33,654 nucleotides of DNA from an uncultured Bacilli bacterium (GCA_944367495.1 CALVWP010000054.1:1-33654); one strand, 5' to 3'. Counted from the first letter of the stretch, positions 16,996 through 24,409 are shown. Notes: a model not told the origin generated them from the letters alone. Translations and numbers: made by a program.

Positions 16996-17844
16996 ATGTA
17001 TAATAAAAGACGTTTTGATAAAAGATATTTATTTATATTAATAGTGTTAGCTATTGCTTTAGTTTTAGTTGTTTTAACGATATCTTTAAATAAAGAGCGA
17101 AACTTAAGCCCAATTGAAAAAGGATTAAAAGATATGGGGACAGTGGTTTTAAAAGTAGTAAGTGCGCCTTTTAATTTTGTTATTGATAAAATAGATGAGA
17201 TGATTGAGAAGAATAATGTATATGATAAATATAAAGAACTTAAAAATAAAGAAGAGCAAATGGATTCGGTAGTCGCGCAAAATGAAAATTTACAAAGTGA
17301 GATAGATAAATTAAAAGATACTTTAGATTTAAATACAGTTTTAAGCGATAAAGTATATATGAATGCGACAGTGGTTTTTAGAAATATTGATTATTGGTAT
17401 AATGAAATTACTATTGATAAGGGAAGTAAAAATGGAATAGAAAAAGGTATGGCAGTAGTAACACCTAAAGGTTTAATTGGCCAGATTACGAAAGTTAGTA
17501 ATTATTCTAGTACGGTTAAGTTGCTTTCTAACGAAAATATGAGTGATAAAATAAGTGTTAAAATAAAAGTTAAAGATGATTATGTGTATGGCCTAATTTC
17601 GATGTATGATAGTAAAAGTAATACTTATACAGTGGAGGGTATTAGTGAAAATGTCGATATAGAAAAAGGTGCGGATGTGGTGACAACTGGTATGGGAACA
17701 ATTTTTCCAAGTGGTCTTATGGTTGGAACGGTAAAAAAAGTGACTACTGATAATTTTGATTTATCAAAAGTAGTAGAGGTTAAAGCTTCGGTAGATTTTG
17801 ATGATTTAGATTATGTTACTGTATTAAAGAGGAAAAGTGAATGA
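16996..17844 (+). CDS. mreC: Rod shape-determining protein MreC
   Basis: MreC links the cytoskeletal and wall-synthesis parts of the elongasome on the outer face of the membrane. The 282-residue protein has a membrane helix (about 11-30), a coiled coil (about 65-105; KYKELKNKEEQMDSVVAQNENLQSE region) and the family beta domain with the phrase GSKNGIEKGMAVVTPKGLIGQ near 139-160. A second beta half has TGMGTIFPSGLMVGTV. Length and order match the family. Its last four bases overlap mreD. Confidence 0.95.
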   Translation: MYNKRRFDKRYLFILIVLAIALVLVVLTISLNKERNLSPIEKGLKDMGTVVLKVVSAPFNFVIDKIDEMIEKNNVYDKYKELKNKEEQMDSVVAQNENLQSEIDKLKDTLDLNTVLSDKVYMNATVVFRNIDYWYNEITIDKGSKNGIEKGMAVVTPKGLIGQITKVSNYSSTVKLLSNENMSDKISVKIKVKDDYVYGLISMYDSKSNTYTVEGISENVDIEKGADVVTTGMGTIFPSGLMVGTVKKVTTDNFDLSKVVEVKASVDFDDLDYVTVLKRKSE

Positions 17845-18320
17845 GGTTAATAATAATTATCGTTTCTTTCTTGTTGGAGGGGATTGTTTCCAATTTTGTA
17901 CCGATGAACAGTTTTTTAGTTCCACTTTTTACTTTAACGGCTTTAATTATGATATACCCGCTTTTTGACGAAGCTGCTTTATATTATAAATATACTTTTA
18001 TTACTGGTTTGGCTTATGATTTACTTTATACTGATACTATTTTGTTTCATGCGATTATTTTTTGTTTTATGGCGTTTTTAATTACTAAGTTGAATTTAGT
18101 TTTAAGTGATAATTTTATCAATACTTTAATTATTATTGGGGTATGTATTTTAGTTTATAGAGTTATGACTTATAGTGTGTTGATACTGGTGGGTAGTGTA
18201 GATTTTAATATTAGTGATTTGATTTTTAGTGTTTTAAGATCGCTAATTATAAATTTAATTTATAGTTTGATATTGTTTTTGATTATTAAAAAAGGTCAAA
18301 AGACAAAATATAATTTTTAA
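17841..18320 (+). CDS. mreD: Rod shape-determining protein MreD
   Basis: This 159-residue membrane protein has four to five hydrophobic segments and MreD-like features: an LLEGIVSNFVP N-terminus and the GLAYDLLYTDTILFHAI segment. It starts at ATG 17841, overlapping the mreC stop (ATGA), which implies translational coupling. MreD works with MreC in elongation. The stop overlaps that of convergent murF by four bases. Confidence 0.9.
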   Translation: MRLIIIIVSFLLEGIVSNFVPMNSFLVPLFTLTALIMIYPLFDEAALYYKYTFITGLAYDLLYTDTILFHAIIFCFMAFLITKLNLVLSDNFINTLIIIGVCILVYRVMTYSVLILVGSVDFNISDLIFSVLRSLIINLIYSLILFLIIKKGQKTKYNF

Positions 18321-19609
18321 ATGTTTATAAAATAATTAGTAATGTTTTCTAATTTTAGACTTCTAGATGCTTTAATTAAGATTAAAGTATCTTTTATTTT
18401 TAAAGTTTTTAGATAATTGATTGCCTTTATATAATTATCAAAGTATTTGGCGTTTTTATATTTTAATGTTTTTATTTTAGGCCCTATAAAAATTATATTT
18501 TTATTTTTAATTTGATTTAAAACAGATGGTAAAGATTGATATATTTGATTTGTATATTTACCAAGTTCATTAATGTCGCCGATGATTAATAGTTTTTGCT
18601 TGTTTTCGTTTTTTATTTCATTTAAAACGCCGGTTAAGGATTCTAAGGAAGAGTTATAGCAGTCATTTATGATAATATTATTGTTTGAATCTTTTAAAAT
18701 GTTCATCCGCATATTAAAACTTTGATAATCTTTTAAACTGTTTATTATTTGGCTTATGTCTAAATTTAAATATAAACCAATATGAATAGCTATTAGACAA
18801 TCGTTTATTAAATGAGAGGGTAAATTTATTTGAAATTTATAGACTTGATTATTTATTTTGATATTAAATGATGAAGAAAATAGTGAGGATGTTAAGTTAT
18901 AGGCGATGAGGTCATTATTTTGATTAAAACCACTTTTGTAGGCTTTTTCGTTTTTTAAAAGCTCATCGTCACCGTTTATAAAAAGCGGACCTTTTAAACC
19001 ATTTTTAATTTCTAGTTTAGCTTTTAAAATATTTTCTTTACTGCCTAAATTTCCAATGTGAGAAGTACCGATGTTAGTGATTATGGCTATATCTGGTTTA
19101 ACCATACGTGATAGATAATCAATTTCACCTAAGTGATTCATACCCATTTCGATAATAGCAATTTCATCGTTTTTCTTTAAATCAAAAAAAGTTAAAGGAA
19201 CGCCAATATGGTTGTTATAGTTTTTTTTACTTTGATGGCATTTATATTTTGAGCTTAAGACTTTATAGATTAATTCTCTAGTGGTAGTTTTACCGACACT
19301 ACCAGTGATAGCAATTACTTTAGGGTTATATTTTTCTCTTATAAAAGAAGCTAATTTACCTAATGTTTTAATAGGTTTTTGGACTAAAATAACAGGAATA
19401 TTGTAATTTACTTTTTTGGAAGTTATGATGCAAACAGCTCCGTTTTTAATTGCTTCTTTAATATATTTATCACCATTAGCGATAGTAATAAAACAGTCGC
19501 CTTTAGTTATTTCTTTACTATTTATTTTAAAGTTTTTGATATTTAAATTTAAGTTTATTTTATTTATTAATGTTCCTTTGGTTATATTTAAAATGTCTAA
19601 TATATTCAT
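18317..19609 (-). CDS. murF: UDP-MurNAc-tripeptide:D-Ala-D-Ala ligase MurF
   Basis: MurF adds D-Ala-D-Ala to the UDP-MurNAc tripeptide using ATP. The 430-residue protein has the ATP loop ITGSVGKTTT (about 101-110), EMGMNHLGEIDYLS, SHIGNLGSKENILKAKLEI and the C-terminal phrase IINDCYNSS. These distinguish it from MurE and MurC. The N-terminal domain (1-95) is the variable substrate domain. It faces away from the radC-mre genes and toward spoIVFA, with its own promoter region in the 19610-19695 spacer, where I see no clean promoter hexamers. The ATG is preceded by AGGTGAT on the minus strand. Confidence 0.95.
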   Translation of the reverse strand: MNILDILNITKGTLINKINLNLNIKNFKINSKEITKGDCFITIANGDKYIKEAIKNGAVCIITSKKVNYNIPVILVQKPIKTLGKLASFIREKYNPKVIAITGSVGKTTTRELIYKVLSSKYKCHQSKKNYNNHIGVPLTFFDLKKNDEIAIIEMGMNHLGEIDYLSRMVKPDIAIITNIGTSHIGNLGSKENILKAKLEIKNGLKGPLFINGDDELLKNEKAYKSGFNQNNDLIAYNLTSSLFSSSFNIKINNQVYKFQINLPSHLINDCLIAIHIGLYLNLDISQIINSLKDYQSFNMRMNILKDSNNNIIINDCYNSSLESLTGVLNEIKNENKQKLLIIGDINELGKYTNQIYQSLPSVLNQIKNKNIIFIGPKIKTLKYKNAKYFDNYIKAINYLKTLKIKDTLILIKASRSLKLENITNYFINI

Positions 19610-19695
19610 ATTTGATCACCTAAAATAATATATGTAAATGCCTATAAATGGTTCTAAATGAAAGGGTTAATAAATAAATTGGTATAGGTGATAAA

Positions 19696-20250
19696 ATGGC
19701 AAAGAAAATTAAAAAAGTGAGTTTTATAAGTAAATGTTTTAGTAAGCTTTTAGTTTGTGTTGTTTTGCTTTTAGGGACTTTAATTGCTTTAAAAGCAAGT
19801 CCAAGTTTGAGAGAGAATTTATATAAATACGTTTTTCAAAATCATTTTAGCTTTGCTAAAGTAAATAGTGTTTATGAAAAATTGTTTGGCTCTTCGCTGC
19901 CACTTACAGGCAGTGAGAAAACTGCATTAGTTTCTTTATCTAAAATAGAATATGAAGACAGTAAAGATTATAAAGACGGAGTAGAACTTAAAGTGGCTGA
20001 TGATTATGTAATACCGGTGATTAAAAGTGGAATTGTTATTTTTGCTGGTGAAAAGGAAGATTATGGAAATACCGTTATTGTTCAGCAAGGTGATGGAGTT
20101 GAAGTGTGGTATGCGAATTTAAAAGAAGTAAAGGTTAGTATGTATGATTATTTAAAGACGGGCGATATTTTAGGTGAGGTAAGTGGCAGTAAACTTTATT
20201 TAGTATTTACTAAAGAAGGAGAGAATTTAGATTATAAAAAGTATATTTAA
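19696..20250 (+). CDS. spoIVFA: SpoIVFA-like protein (degenerate M23/LytM domain)
   Basis: This 184-residue protein has one membrane segment (about 17-32) and a C-terminal LytM-like fold (about 100-180). The catalytic residues of active M23 peptidases are missing: the HxH and HxxxD positions read VWYANL and LYLVFT. A pseudo-enzyme of this form next to SpoIVFB and rplU is the arrangement of spoIVFA in Bacillus, where SpoIVFA inhibits and positions the SpoIVFB protease in the mother-cell membrane during sporulation. The family call rests on fold and synteny, since direct similarity is modest. SpoIVFB begins inside its last codons. Confidence 0.75.
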   Translation: MAKKIKKVSFISKCFSKLLVCVVLLLGTLIALKASPSLRENLYKYVFQNHFSFAKVNSVYEKLFGSSLPLTGSEKTALVSLSKIEYEDSKDYKDGVELKVADDYVIPVIKSGIVIFAGEKEDYGNTVIVQQGDGVEVWYANLKEVKVSMYDYLKTGDILGEVSGSKLYLVFTKEGENLDYKKYI

Positions 20251-20968
20251 AATACATTTTTTTTACTATGTTGCGGCTTTAATTACGGCATTTACTGGCC
20301 ATTTTAAAGGATTTATATTATTTACTTTAATTATTTTAATTCACGAAATGGGTCATGTTTTGATGGGAATTATTTTTAAATGGAAAATTGAGAAAATCAT
20401 CATTTTACCTTTTGGGGCTTTAACTATATTTGATGAGGGCGTTAATAAAAGTATTTTTGAAGAGTTTTTAATTGCTATAATGGGACCTATTTTTCAAATT
20501 ATTTTTACTTTTTTTCTTTATTTTTTAACATATAATGACGAAGTGGTTTCTTATAGTTTAACGATTTTAATTTTTAATTTACTACCGATATTTCCTTTGG
20601 ATGGTTCTAAAATTTTAAATTTATTTTTAAATGAAATTTTGAATTTTAAAATAAGTCACACTATTTTAATTATAATTTCGGTGATATTTATTTTAACGAT
20701 AATTTTGTATAGTGATTTCAATTTAATTTTAATTTTGATTTTAACTTTTTTACTAGTGAGGGTTTTGTTAGAAATTAAAAATCACGAAAGTTTATTTAAT
20801 AGATTTTTATTAGAAAGATATTTAAATCATTATAATTTTAAAAAAAGTAAAAAAATTTATTCGATGAATTTGGCTAAGATGAAAAGGAGTTATAAACATT
20901 TATTTTTTGATGGAAATAGGTTTATTTCGGAGCACGAAAGGCTAAAAAAAAGGTTTGACTTTAAATGA
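20231..20968 (+). CDS. spoIVFB: SpoIVFB-like site-2 (M50) intramembrane metalloprotease, probable ATT start
   Basis: This polytopic M50 protease has the zinc motif HEMGH (His38, Glu39, His42) and the third ligand Asp124 in PLDG. In Bacillus SpoIVFB cuts pro-sigma-K. The first ATG in frame is at 20348, inside HEMGH, and would destroy the active site, so translation must start upstream. The frame is open back to a TAG at 20228. It contains no ATG, GTG, TTG or CTG before the zinc motif. An AGGAG at 20217-20221 sits nine bases before ATT 20231, and the encoded KIHFFYYVAALITAFTGHFK segment agrees with the known SpoIVFB N-terminus. ATA 20234 is the alternative. The gene would overlap spoIVFA by 20 bases. 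The C-terminus has the FLLERYLNHY segment of the family. Confidence 0.85.
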   Translation: MIKSIFKIHFFYYVAALITAFTGHFKGFILFTLIILIHEMGHVLMGIIFKWKIEKIIILPFGALTIFDEGVNKSIFEEFLIAIMGPIFQIIFTFFLYFLTYNDEVVSYSLTILIFNLLPIFPLDGSKILNLFLNEILNFKISHTILIIISVIFILTIILYSDFNLILILILTFLLVRVLLEIKNHESLFNRFLLERYLNHYNFKKSKKIYSMNLAKMKRSYKHLFFDGNRFISEHERLKKRFDFK

Positions 20969-20983
20969 GAATTGTGATAAAAT
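20955..20983 (+). promoter_or_regulatory. Extended -10 promoter of rplU-prp-rpmA
   Basis: TTGACT at 20955-20960 and TAAAAT at 20978-20983, 17 bases apart, with TG at 20975-20976. It lies in the last codons of spoIVFB and separates ribosomal expression from the protease genes. Confidence 0.75.
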
Positions 20984-20989
20984 TTGTAA

Positions 20990-21078
20990 ATGTGTAGATC
21001 TCCATCTACAACCGCACAAAAAAGGTTTTAAAAGGAAATTCCTACCTTAATGGCGAGTCTTAGTTTAATAAAGGAGGT
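20990..21078 (+). ncRNA. Ribosomal protein L21 leader (cis-regulatory)
   Basis: The untranslated leader between the promoter and rplU is structured. A perfect 6-bp hairpin (20994-20999 with 21004-21009, loop CTCC) is followed by the AACCGCAC box at 21010-21017. An imperfect second hairpin follows (21022-21026 with 21044-21048, inner 21033-21036 with 21040-21043). Position and the AACCGCAC element fit the Firmicute L21 leader, thought to be bound by L21 for autogenous control. I matched it from memory, not by covariance search. Confidence 0.6.
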
Positions 21079-21084
21079 ATGAGT

Positions 21085-21384
21085 ATGAAAGCAGTTATCG
21101 AAACTGGCGGAAAACAATATTATGTTGAAGAAGGCAGTATTTTATATGTCGAAAAACTAGATGCAAAGGCAGATAGTAAAGTTACTTTTGATCATGTTTT
21201 AATGATGGGAAGTAGTGCAGGTAATCCTTATGTTAAGGGCGCTAAAGTTGAAGCTAAAGTTTTAAAACATGGTAAAAATAAAAAAATTAAAGTTTACAAG
21301 TATAAACAAAAGAAAAAATATCGCCGAACTCAAGGTCATCGTCAACCATATACTAAAGTTGAAATTACGAAATTAGTAGCTTAA
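21085..21384 (+). CDS. rplU: 50S ribosomal protein L21
   Basis: The 99-residue protein starts [16 protein letters not shown] and ends with the [15 protein letters not shown] segment, both typical for L21 of the large ribosomal subunit. I chose ATG 21085 over ATG 21079 because the AAGGAGG site (21071-21077) is too close to the first one. Its stop shares a base with the prp start. Confidence 0.98.
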   Translation: MKAVIETGGKQYYVEEGSILYVEKLDAKADSKVTFDHVLMMGSSAGNPYVKGAKVEAKVLKHGKNKKIKVYKYKQKKKYRRTQGHRQPYTKVEITKLVA

Positions 21385-21680
21385 TGATTAGAGTTTTGGT
21401 TAAAAAAAATCATATTAAAATTAGTGGTCATGCGATGTTTGACGAGTACGGTAAAGATATTGTTTGTGCGGCAGCAAGTTCAATTGTGATAACAACTATT
21501 AATGGTATTTTGAGATTAGATGATAAAGCTATTAAATATAACCTTAATAAAGATGAGCTTTCTGTTGATATTTTAAAGGAAGATAGATTTACAAAAACAC
21601 TTATTTTAAATATGATCGATTTATTAAAAGATTTAGAAAAAAATTACGGTAAAAACATAAAAGTAAATGAGGAGGTGTAG
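21384..21680 (+). CDS. prp: Ribosomal-processing cysteine protease Prp (YsxB family)
   Basis: Prp removes the N-terminal extension of L27, an essential maturation step in Firmicutes. The 98-residue protein has the family catalytic pair: His16 in SGHAMFDEYGKD and Cys28 in VCAAASS, 12 residues apart as in the Staphylococcus enzyme. Placement between rplU and rpmA is the classical order. It starts at ATG 21384 by a one-base stop-start overlap. Confidence 0.95.
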   Translation: MIRVLVKKNHIKISGHAMFDEYGKDIVCAAASSIVITTINGILRLDDKAIKYNLNKDELSVDILKEDRFTKTLILNMIDLLKDLEKNYGKNIKVNEEV

Positions 21681-21683
21681 ATT

Positions 21684-21968
21684 ATGGCACTATTAAAGTT
21701 AAATATTCAATTATTTGCTCATAAAAAGGGACAAGGTTCAACTAAAAATGGACGTGATTCTGAGTCTAAAAGATTAGGGGCAAAAGCTGCAGATGGCGAA
21801 GTAGTTACTGGTGGTTCTATCTTATATCGTCAAAGAGGAACTAAAATTTACCCGGGTGTTAATGTGGGTATTGGAAAAGATGATACTTTGTTTGCTAAAA
21901 TAGCTGGACGTGTTAAATTTGAACGTTTAGGCCGTGATCGTAAACAAGTGAGTGTTTACCCAGAATAA
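21684..21968 (+). CDS. rpmA: 50S ribosomal protein L27 with Prp-cleaved N-terminal extension
   Basis: The 94-residue protein has the L27 core with [14 protein letters not shown] and [14 protein letters not shown]. It also carries the Firmicute N-terminal extension [13 protein letters not shown]. The expected Prp cut is between Ala12 and His13. The prp gene just upstream supplies the protease, so cut site and enzyme are both intact. Confidence 0.98.
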   Translation: MALLKLNIQLFAHKKGQGSTKNGRDSESKRLGAKAADGEVVTGGSILYRQRGTKIYPGVNVGIGKDDTLFAKIAGRVKFERLGRDRKQVSVYPE

Positions 21969-22000
21969 TAAAAAATTACAATATGTAAAGTAAAAGTTGA

Positions 22001-22045
22001 AACAAGTGATTTATCAAAAATATTACTTGTTTTTTTTTTTTTTTT
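22001..22045 (+). terminator. Terminator of the rplU operon
   Basis: A 10-bp stem (22001-22010 with 22022-22031, one G-T pair) is followed by a run of 16 T from 22030, the strongest T tract in the window. Confidence 0.85.
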
Positions 22046-22086
22046 ATTTATACTGGTTATATAAAATAAAGAAAGTAGGGAAAAAT

Positions 22087-23358
22087 ATGCATAAAAGATT
22101 AAGTAGGACGCAGAGAAATTATATAATAATAGGGCTGTGTGCAGTACTGTTAATTATGACTGTAGGTTATGCGGCCTTTCAAAGTCAACTTAAAATAACT
22201 GGTACATCTAATATAGGAAGTAATTTCTTAGCTAGAATAACTGGTATACAAAGTGATGTACAAAGTGGGAGTGCAAGTGATGCAACAACCCCATCGTATA
22301 CAGATACAACCGCTACTTTTAAAACAAATTTAGTATCACCCGGAGATTCGATGAAATATGATATAACAGTAGCTAATGAGGGAAATATTGATGCTGTTTT
22401 AAATAGTATAAAAGTAAGTAATTCAAATAATGAAGCTATAACGTTTGAGACCAGTGGAATAGAAGAGGGAGATGAATTAAAAGCATCAGAGACTGATATA
22501 TTAACGGTAATCGTAACTTATAACCCAAGTATTACAAGTCAACCAGAAATTACTACTGCCACAATTACTGTAACTTTAGATTATGGACAAAGTAATGGAA
22601 CAGTAACCCCACCAACACCATCTGGAATTACTTCAGATGATTTAAAAGCACTAGCTGTTACCGAGGGAGACGGGTTATATCAAGATGAATATGAAAGTGG
22701 TAGATTCATTTATAAAGGTGCCAATCCAAATAACTATATAACTTTTAACAATGAAACATGGCGAATACTTTCTATAGAAGCCGATGGAAGAATAAAAATA
22801 ATGCGAAATGAAAGTATAGGAAATAGAGCATTTGATTCAGGAGGAAGTAATGCATGGGAAACATCAGATATAAAGACATATTTAAATGGAGAGTATTTAG
22901 AGACTATAACAGTAAATAAAGATAAAATAGTACCTAGTACATGGAGTATAGGGGGAGTAACTTCTGATAATAATGATTTAGCCGGTCAAATAACAGCTGA
23001 AAATGGAACGCAATCACAGACAGCCAGTGTAGGATTAATTACAGCCAGTGAGTATTTAAGGGCTAATACCAATAAGGAACAATGTGGAAGTATTAGTTTA
23101 AATGATGATAACTATAGTACATGTAAAACAACGAATTGGTTATTTAAGGGAGACCATTATTGGACAATATCGCCTACTGTCAGTTATTCTGGCAATGTCT
23201 TTCTTGTGTTCAGCAACGGCAAAATGTATAGCACTCTCAACGCGCATTTTACTTATGCGGTTCTTCCCGCCATTACTCTAAGCTCTGATATCAGCTTGAG
23301 TGGAAGTGGAGAAGCTGGAGATCCATTTGTATTATCACCAATTGGGGATAATATATAA
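22087..23358 (+). CDS. SipW-type exported surface protein with variable-looking C-terminal domain
   Basis: This 423-residue protein has a short basic N-terminus, a membrane/signal segment (about 12-28; LLIMTVGYAAF) of the SipW-dependent type, and a TasA-like beta domain (about 35-175). That domain has TATFKTNLVSPGDSMKYDI and NEGNIDAVLNSIKV, shared with the protein at 32391. After a TPPTPSG linker comes a second domain (about 195-410) starting GDGLYQDEYESGRFIY and NNETWRILSIE. It ends in a WTISPTVSYSGNV stretch and AVLPAITL, where related proteins usually have a GVRP-type phrase. The C-terminal domain looks like the DUF6273 / C-type-lectin-like tail of many gut Firmicute surface proteins. Codon use changes sharply at 23170-23301. 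A cysteine pair lies in QCGSISLNDDNYSTC. No LPXTG-like sorting signal. ATG 22087 follows AGTAGGG. Confidence 0.75.
   Translation: MHKRLSRTQRNYIIIGLCAVLLIMTVGYAAFQSQLKITGTSNIGSNFLARITGIQSDVQSGSASDATTPSYTDTTATFKTNLVSPGDSMKYDITVANEGNIDAVLNSIKVSNSNNEAITFETSGIEEGDELKASETDILTVIVTYNPSITSQPEITTATITVTLDYGQSNGTVTPPTPSGITSDDLKALAVTEGDGLYQDEYESGRFIYKGANPNNYITFNNETWRILSIEADGRIKIMRNESIGNRAFDSGGSNAWETSDIKTYLNGEYLETITVNKDKIVPSTWSIGGVTSDNNDLAGQITAENGTQSQTASVGLITASEYLRANTNKEQCGSISLNDDNYSTCKTTNWLFKGDHYWTISPTVSYSGNVFLVFSNGKMYSTLNAHFTYAVLPAITLSSDISLSGSGEAGDPFVLSPIGDNI
23170..23301 (+). other. C-rich, NNY-codon segment: candidate diversified (DGR-type) variable region
   Basis: This 3' segment of the surface-protein gene differs from its flanks. 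In the 43 codons from 23173 only two end in A (AAA, CTA), while the codons before and after use A-ending forms heavily. By hand count 34 of about 130 bases are C, against 7 of the 60 bases at 23041-23100. Codons such as GTC, TAT, TTT, CTT, TTC, CTC and CAT sit where AAY codons would give an Asn-rich template. The segment ends in AVLPAI, like the ends of C-type-lectin variable repeats. No reverse transcriptase or template repeat lies in the window. Confidence 0.45.
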
Positions 23359-23391
23359 TAGTGTCATAAATACATGTAATGAGAAAAATAA

Positions 23392-23423
23392 AAAATCAGG
23401 GATTGAAATAATCTCCGATTTTT
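23392..23423. terminator. Bidirectional terminator between the surface protein and the DUF192 gene
   Basis: A 13-base imperfect stem (23392-23404 with 23410-23422, one mismatch and one G-T) with T-rich flanks on both strands. It overlaps the end of the minus-strand gene. Confidence 0.7.
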
Positions 23424-23677
23424 ATTTGAAAATAATTAACAGGGGTTTCATAAGTATATTTAACATTTTTTTTAGGCAGTATGATTTTGTTTGGTTTTAA
23501 ATTTCTATAAATGTATAATATTTTATGGTTTTTATCAGTTAAGATAACGTCAATGTTTGTTTTCATGAAAAAGGTATGAATACCATTGGTTTTAAATTTT
23601 AATATATAGCTAATTTTTTCTTGAAACATAAGGCCTTTTAGCTTTTTAAAGAATGTGTTTGCTTCTTTTATTTGCAT
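23396..23677 (-). CDS. DUF192 family protein
   Basis: This 93-residue protein shows the DUF192 (UPF0127) pattern: an early KKLKGLMFQEK motif (about 11-21), a central FFMKTNIDVILTDKNHKIL block with the conserved Met-Lys, a short NLKPNKI turn and a C-terminal YTYETPVNYF block. The family is usually exported or periplasmic-facing, of unknown role. This copy has no signal peptide, unlike many longer members. ATG 23677 is chosen because GGTGATA precedes it at the right distance; an upstream in-frame ATG at 23689 overlaps that site. Confidence 0.8.
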   Translation of the reverse strand: MQIKEANTFFKKLKGLMFQEKISYILKFKTNGIHTFFMKTNIDVILTDKNHKILYIYRNLKPNKIILPKKNVKYTYETPVNYFQIKIGDYFNP

Positions 23678-23749
23678 GTATATCACCATTTTTATATTAG
23701 CATATTTTCTTTTATTTGTCTTTAGCAGTTTGTTTTTTTGACAAAAAGG

Positions 23750-23778
23750 TTGATTTTTCCCTAAAAAAAAATTATAAT
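23750..23778 (+). promoter_or_regulatory. Promoter of the Flp-like pilin gene
   Basis: TTGATT at 23750-23755 and TATAAT at 23773-23778 with a 17-base spacer, leading to the GGAGGG binding site at 23799-23804. Confidence 0.65.
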
Positions 23779-23814
23779 TTAAGTGTAATATAATTTGTGG
23801 AGGGTGTTAGAAAA

Positions 23815-24000
23815 ATGAATAACAAAGGTCAAGCCTTAGTAGAATATTTATTAATCATAGCAGTAGTTAGTGTAATTGTTGTTAGTTTAGTAAAGCTATT
23901 AGGTGGTTATCTTCAAGACTCAATGACTAAGACATCTTGCAAACTTATAGATAAAGAATATGTTGAAGGGTCTGAACCCGGCAAGGGAACTTGTCAATAA
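23815..24000 (+). CDS. Flp/TadE-like small pilin
   Basis: This 61-residue protein starts MNNKGQALVEYLLIIAVVSV. It has a short positive leader ending in Gly, a Gln-Ala-Leu-Val-Glu-Tyr motif with Glu at +5 after cleavage, and then a single hydrophobic helix. This is the class III prepilin signature of Flp and Tad pilins, cut by a prepilin peptidase. The short outer tail carries a cysteine pair (CKLIDKEY and GKGTC), which could form a disulfide. No Tad ATPase, TadB/C or peptidase gene is in the window. ATG 23815 fits the GGAGGG site better than the upstream in-frame GTG. Confidence 0.75.
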   Translation: MNNKGQALVEYLLIIAVVSVIVVSLVKLLGGYLQDSMTKTSCKLIDKEYVEGSEPGKGTCQ

Positions 24001-24021
24001 GATAATTTATTATCTTTTTTT
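23999..24021 (+). terminator. Terminator after the Flp-like pilin
   Basis: A 7-bp stem (23999-24005 with 24010-24016), TTTA loop and T run. It starts in the stop codon of the pilin. Confidence 0.65.
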
Positions 24022-24037
24022 GTCTGGGAGTGATGAT

Positions 24038-24409
24038 ATGAAAAAATTGAAGAAAGAAAATTGGCCTATTTATTTAATTTTAAATATTTTGACTTTAGGT
24101 TTTTATACATTTTATATAGCTTATAGACTTGATTTATATGAAAAAGATGCTTGGTATCACCGATGGTATTATTGGGTATTAGGTTTTATATGTGGTATTA
24201 TTCCGGGTATAGTGATGTTTTTGATATTTTCGGTTAAAATAGGATGTTTAGTGAGTGCGAAGTTAAAGGTGCCGGGGGATGAGATATATAGCTTTCCATA
24301 TGCTTGGATTTTATGTACGATAGTGCCAATATTAGGCTGGGTTTTGTTTATTATTTTATATGTTTATGTACATATTTGGTATGTTTTTAAAATAAAAAAT
24401 GAGCTTTAG
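24038..24409 (+). CDS. Small polytopic membrane protein, unknown
   Basis: This 123-residue protein has about three to four hydrophobic segments (about 9-29, 44-66, 82-110) and aromatic-rich loops (WYHRWYYWVLGF). It begins with a basic MKKLKKENWP tail. It resembles small Firmicute membrane proteins with a TLGFYTFYIAYRL first helix, a pattern seen in DUF4234-like proteins, but I would not name the family. The ATG at 24038 follows GGGAGTGAT. Part of its leader is the pilin terminator, so readthrough or its own weak promoter must drive it. Confidence 0.7.
   Translation: MKKLKKENWPIYLILNILTLGFYTFYIAYRLDLYEKDAWYHRWYYWVLGFICGIIPGIVMFLIFSVKIGCLVSAKLKVPGDEIYSFPYAWILCTIVPILGWVLFIILYVYVHIWYVFKIKNEL

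Noticed and set aside
20348-20968. spoIVFB starting at the first ATG (20348)
   Set aside because: This start falls within the HEMGH zinc motif and would remove its His and Glu and the preceding membrane segment, while the upstream frame is open and encodes family-like sequence.
22030-22045. Long T tract as a phase-variation homopolymer
   Set aside because: It is the tail of a clear terminator after rpmA and lies outside coding sequence, 40 bases before the next start; slippage here would not change a reading frame.
23300-23500. 66-residue plus-strand ORF across the end of the surface-protein gene
   Set aside because: It crosses a bidirectional terminator and the DUF192 gene on the other strand, and has no binding site.
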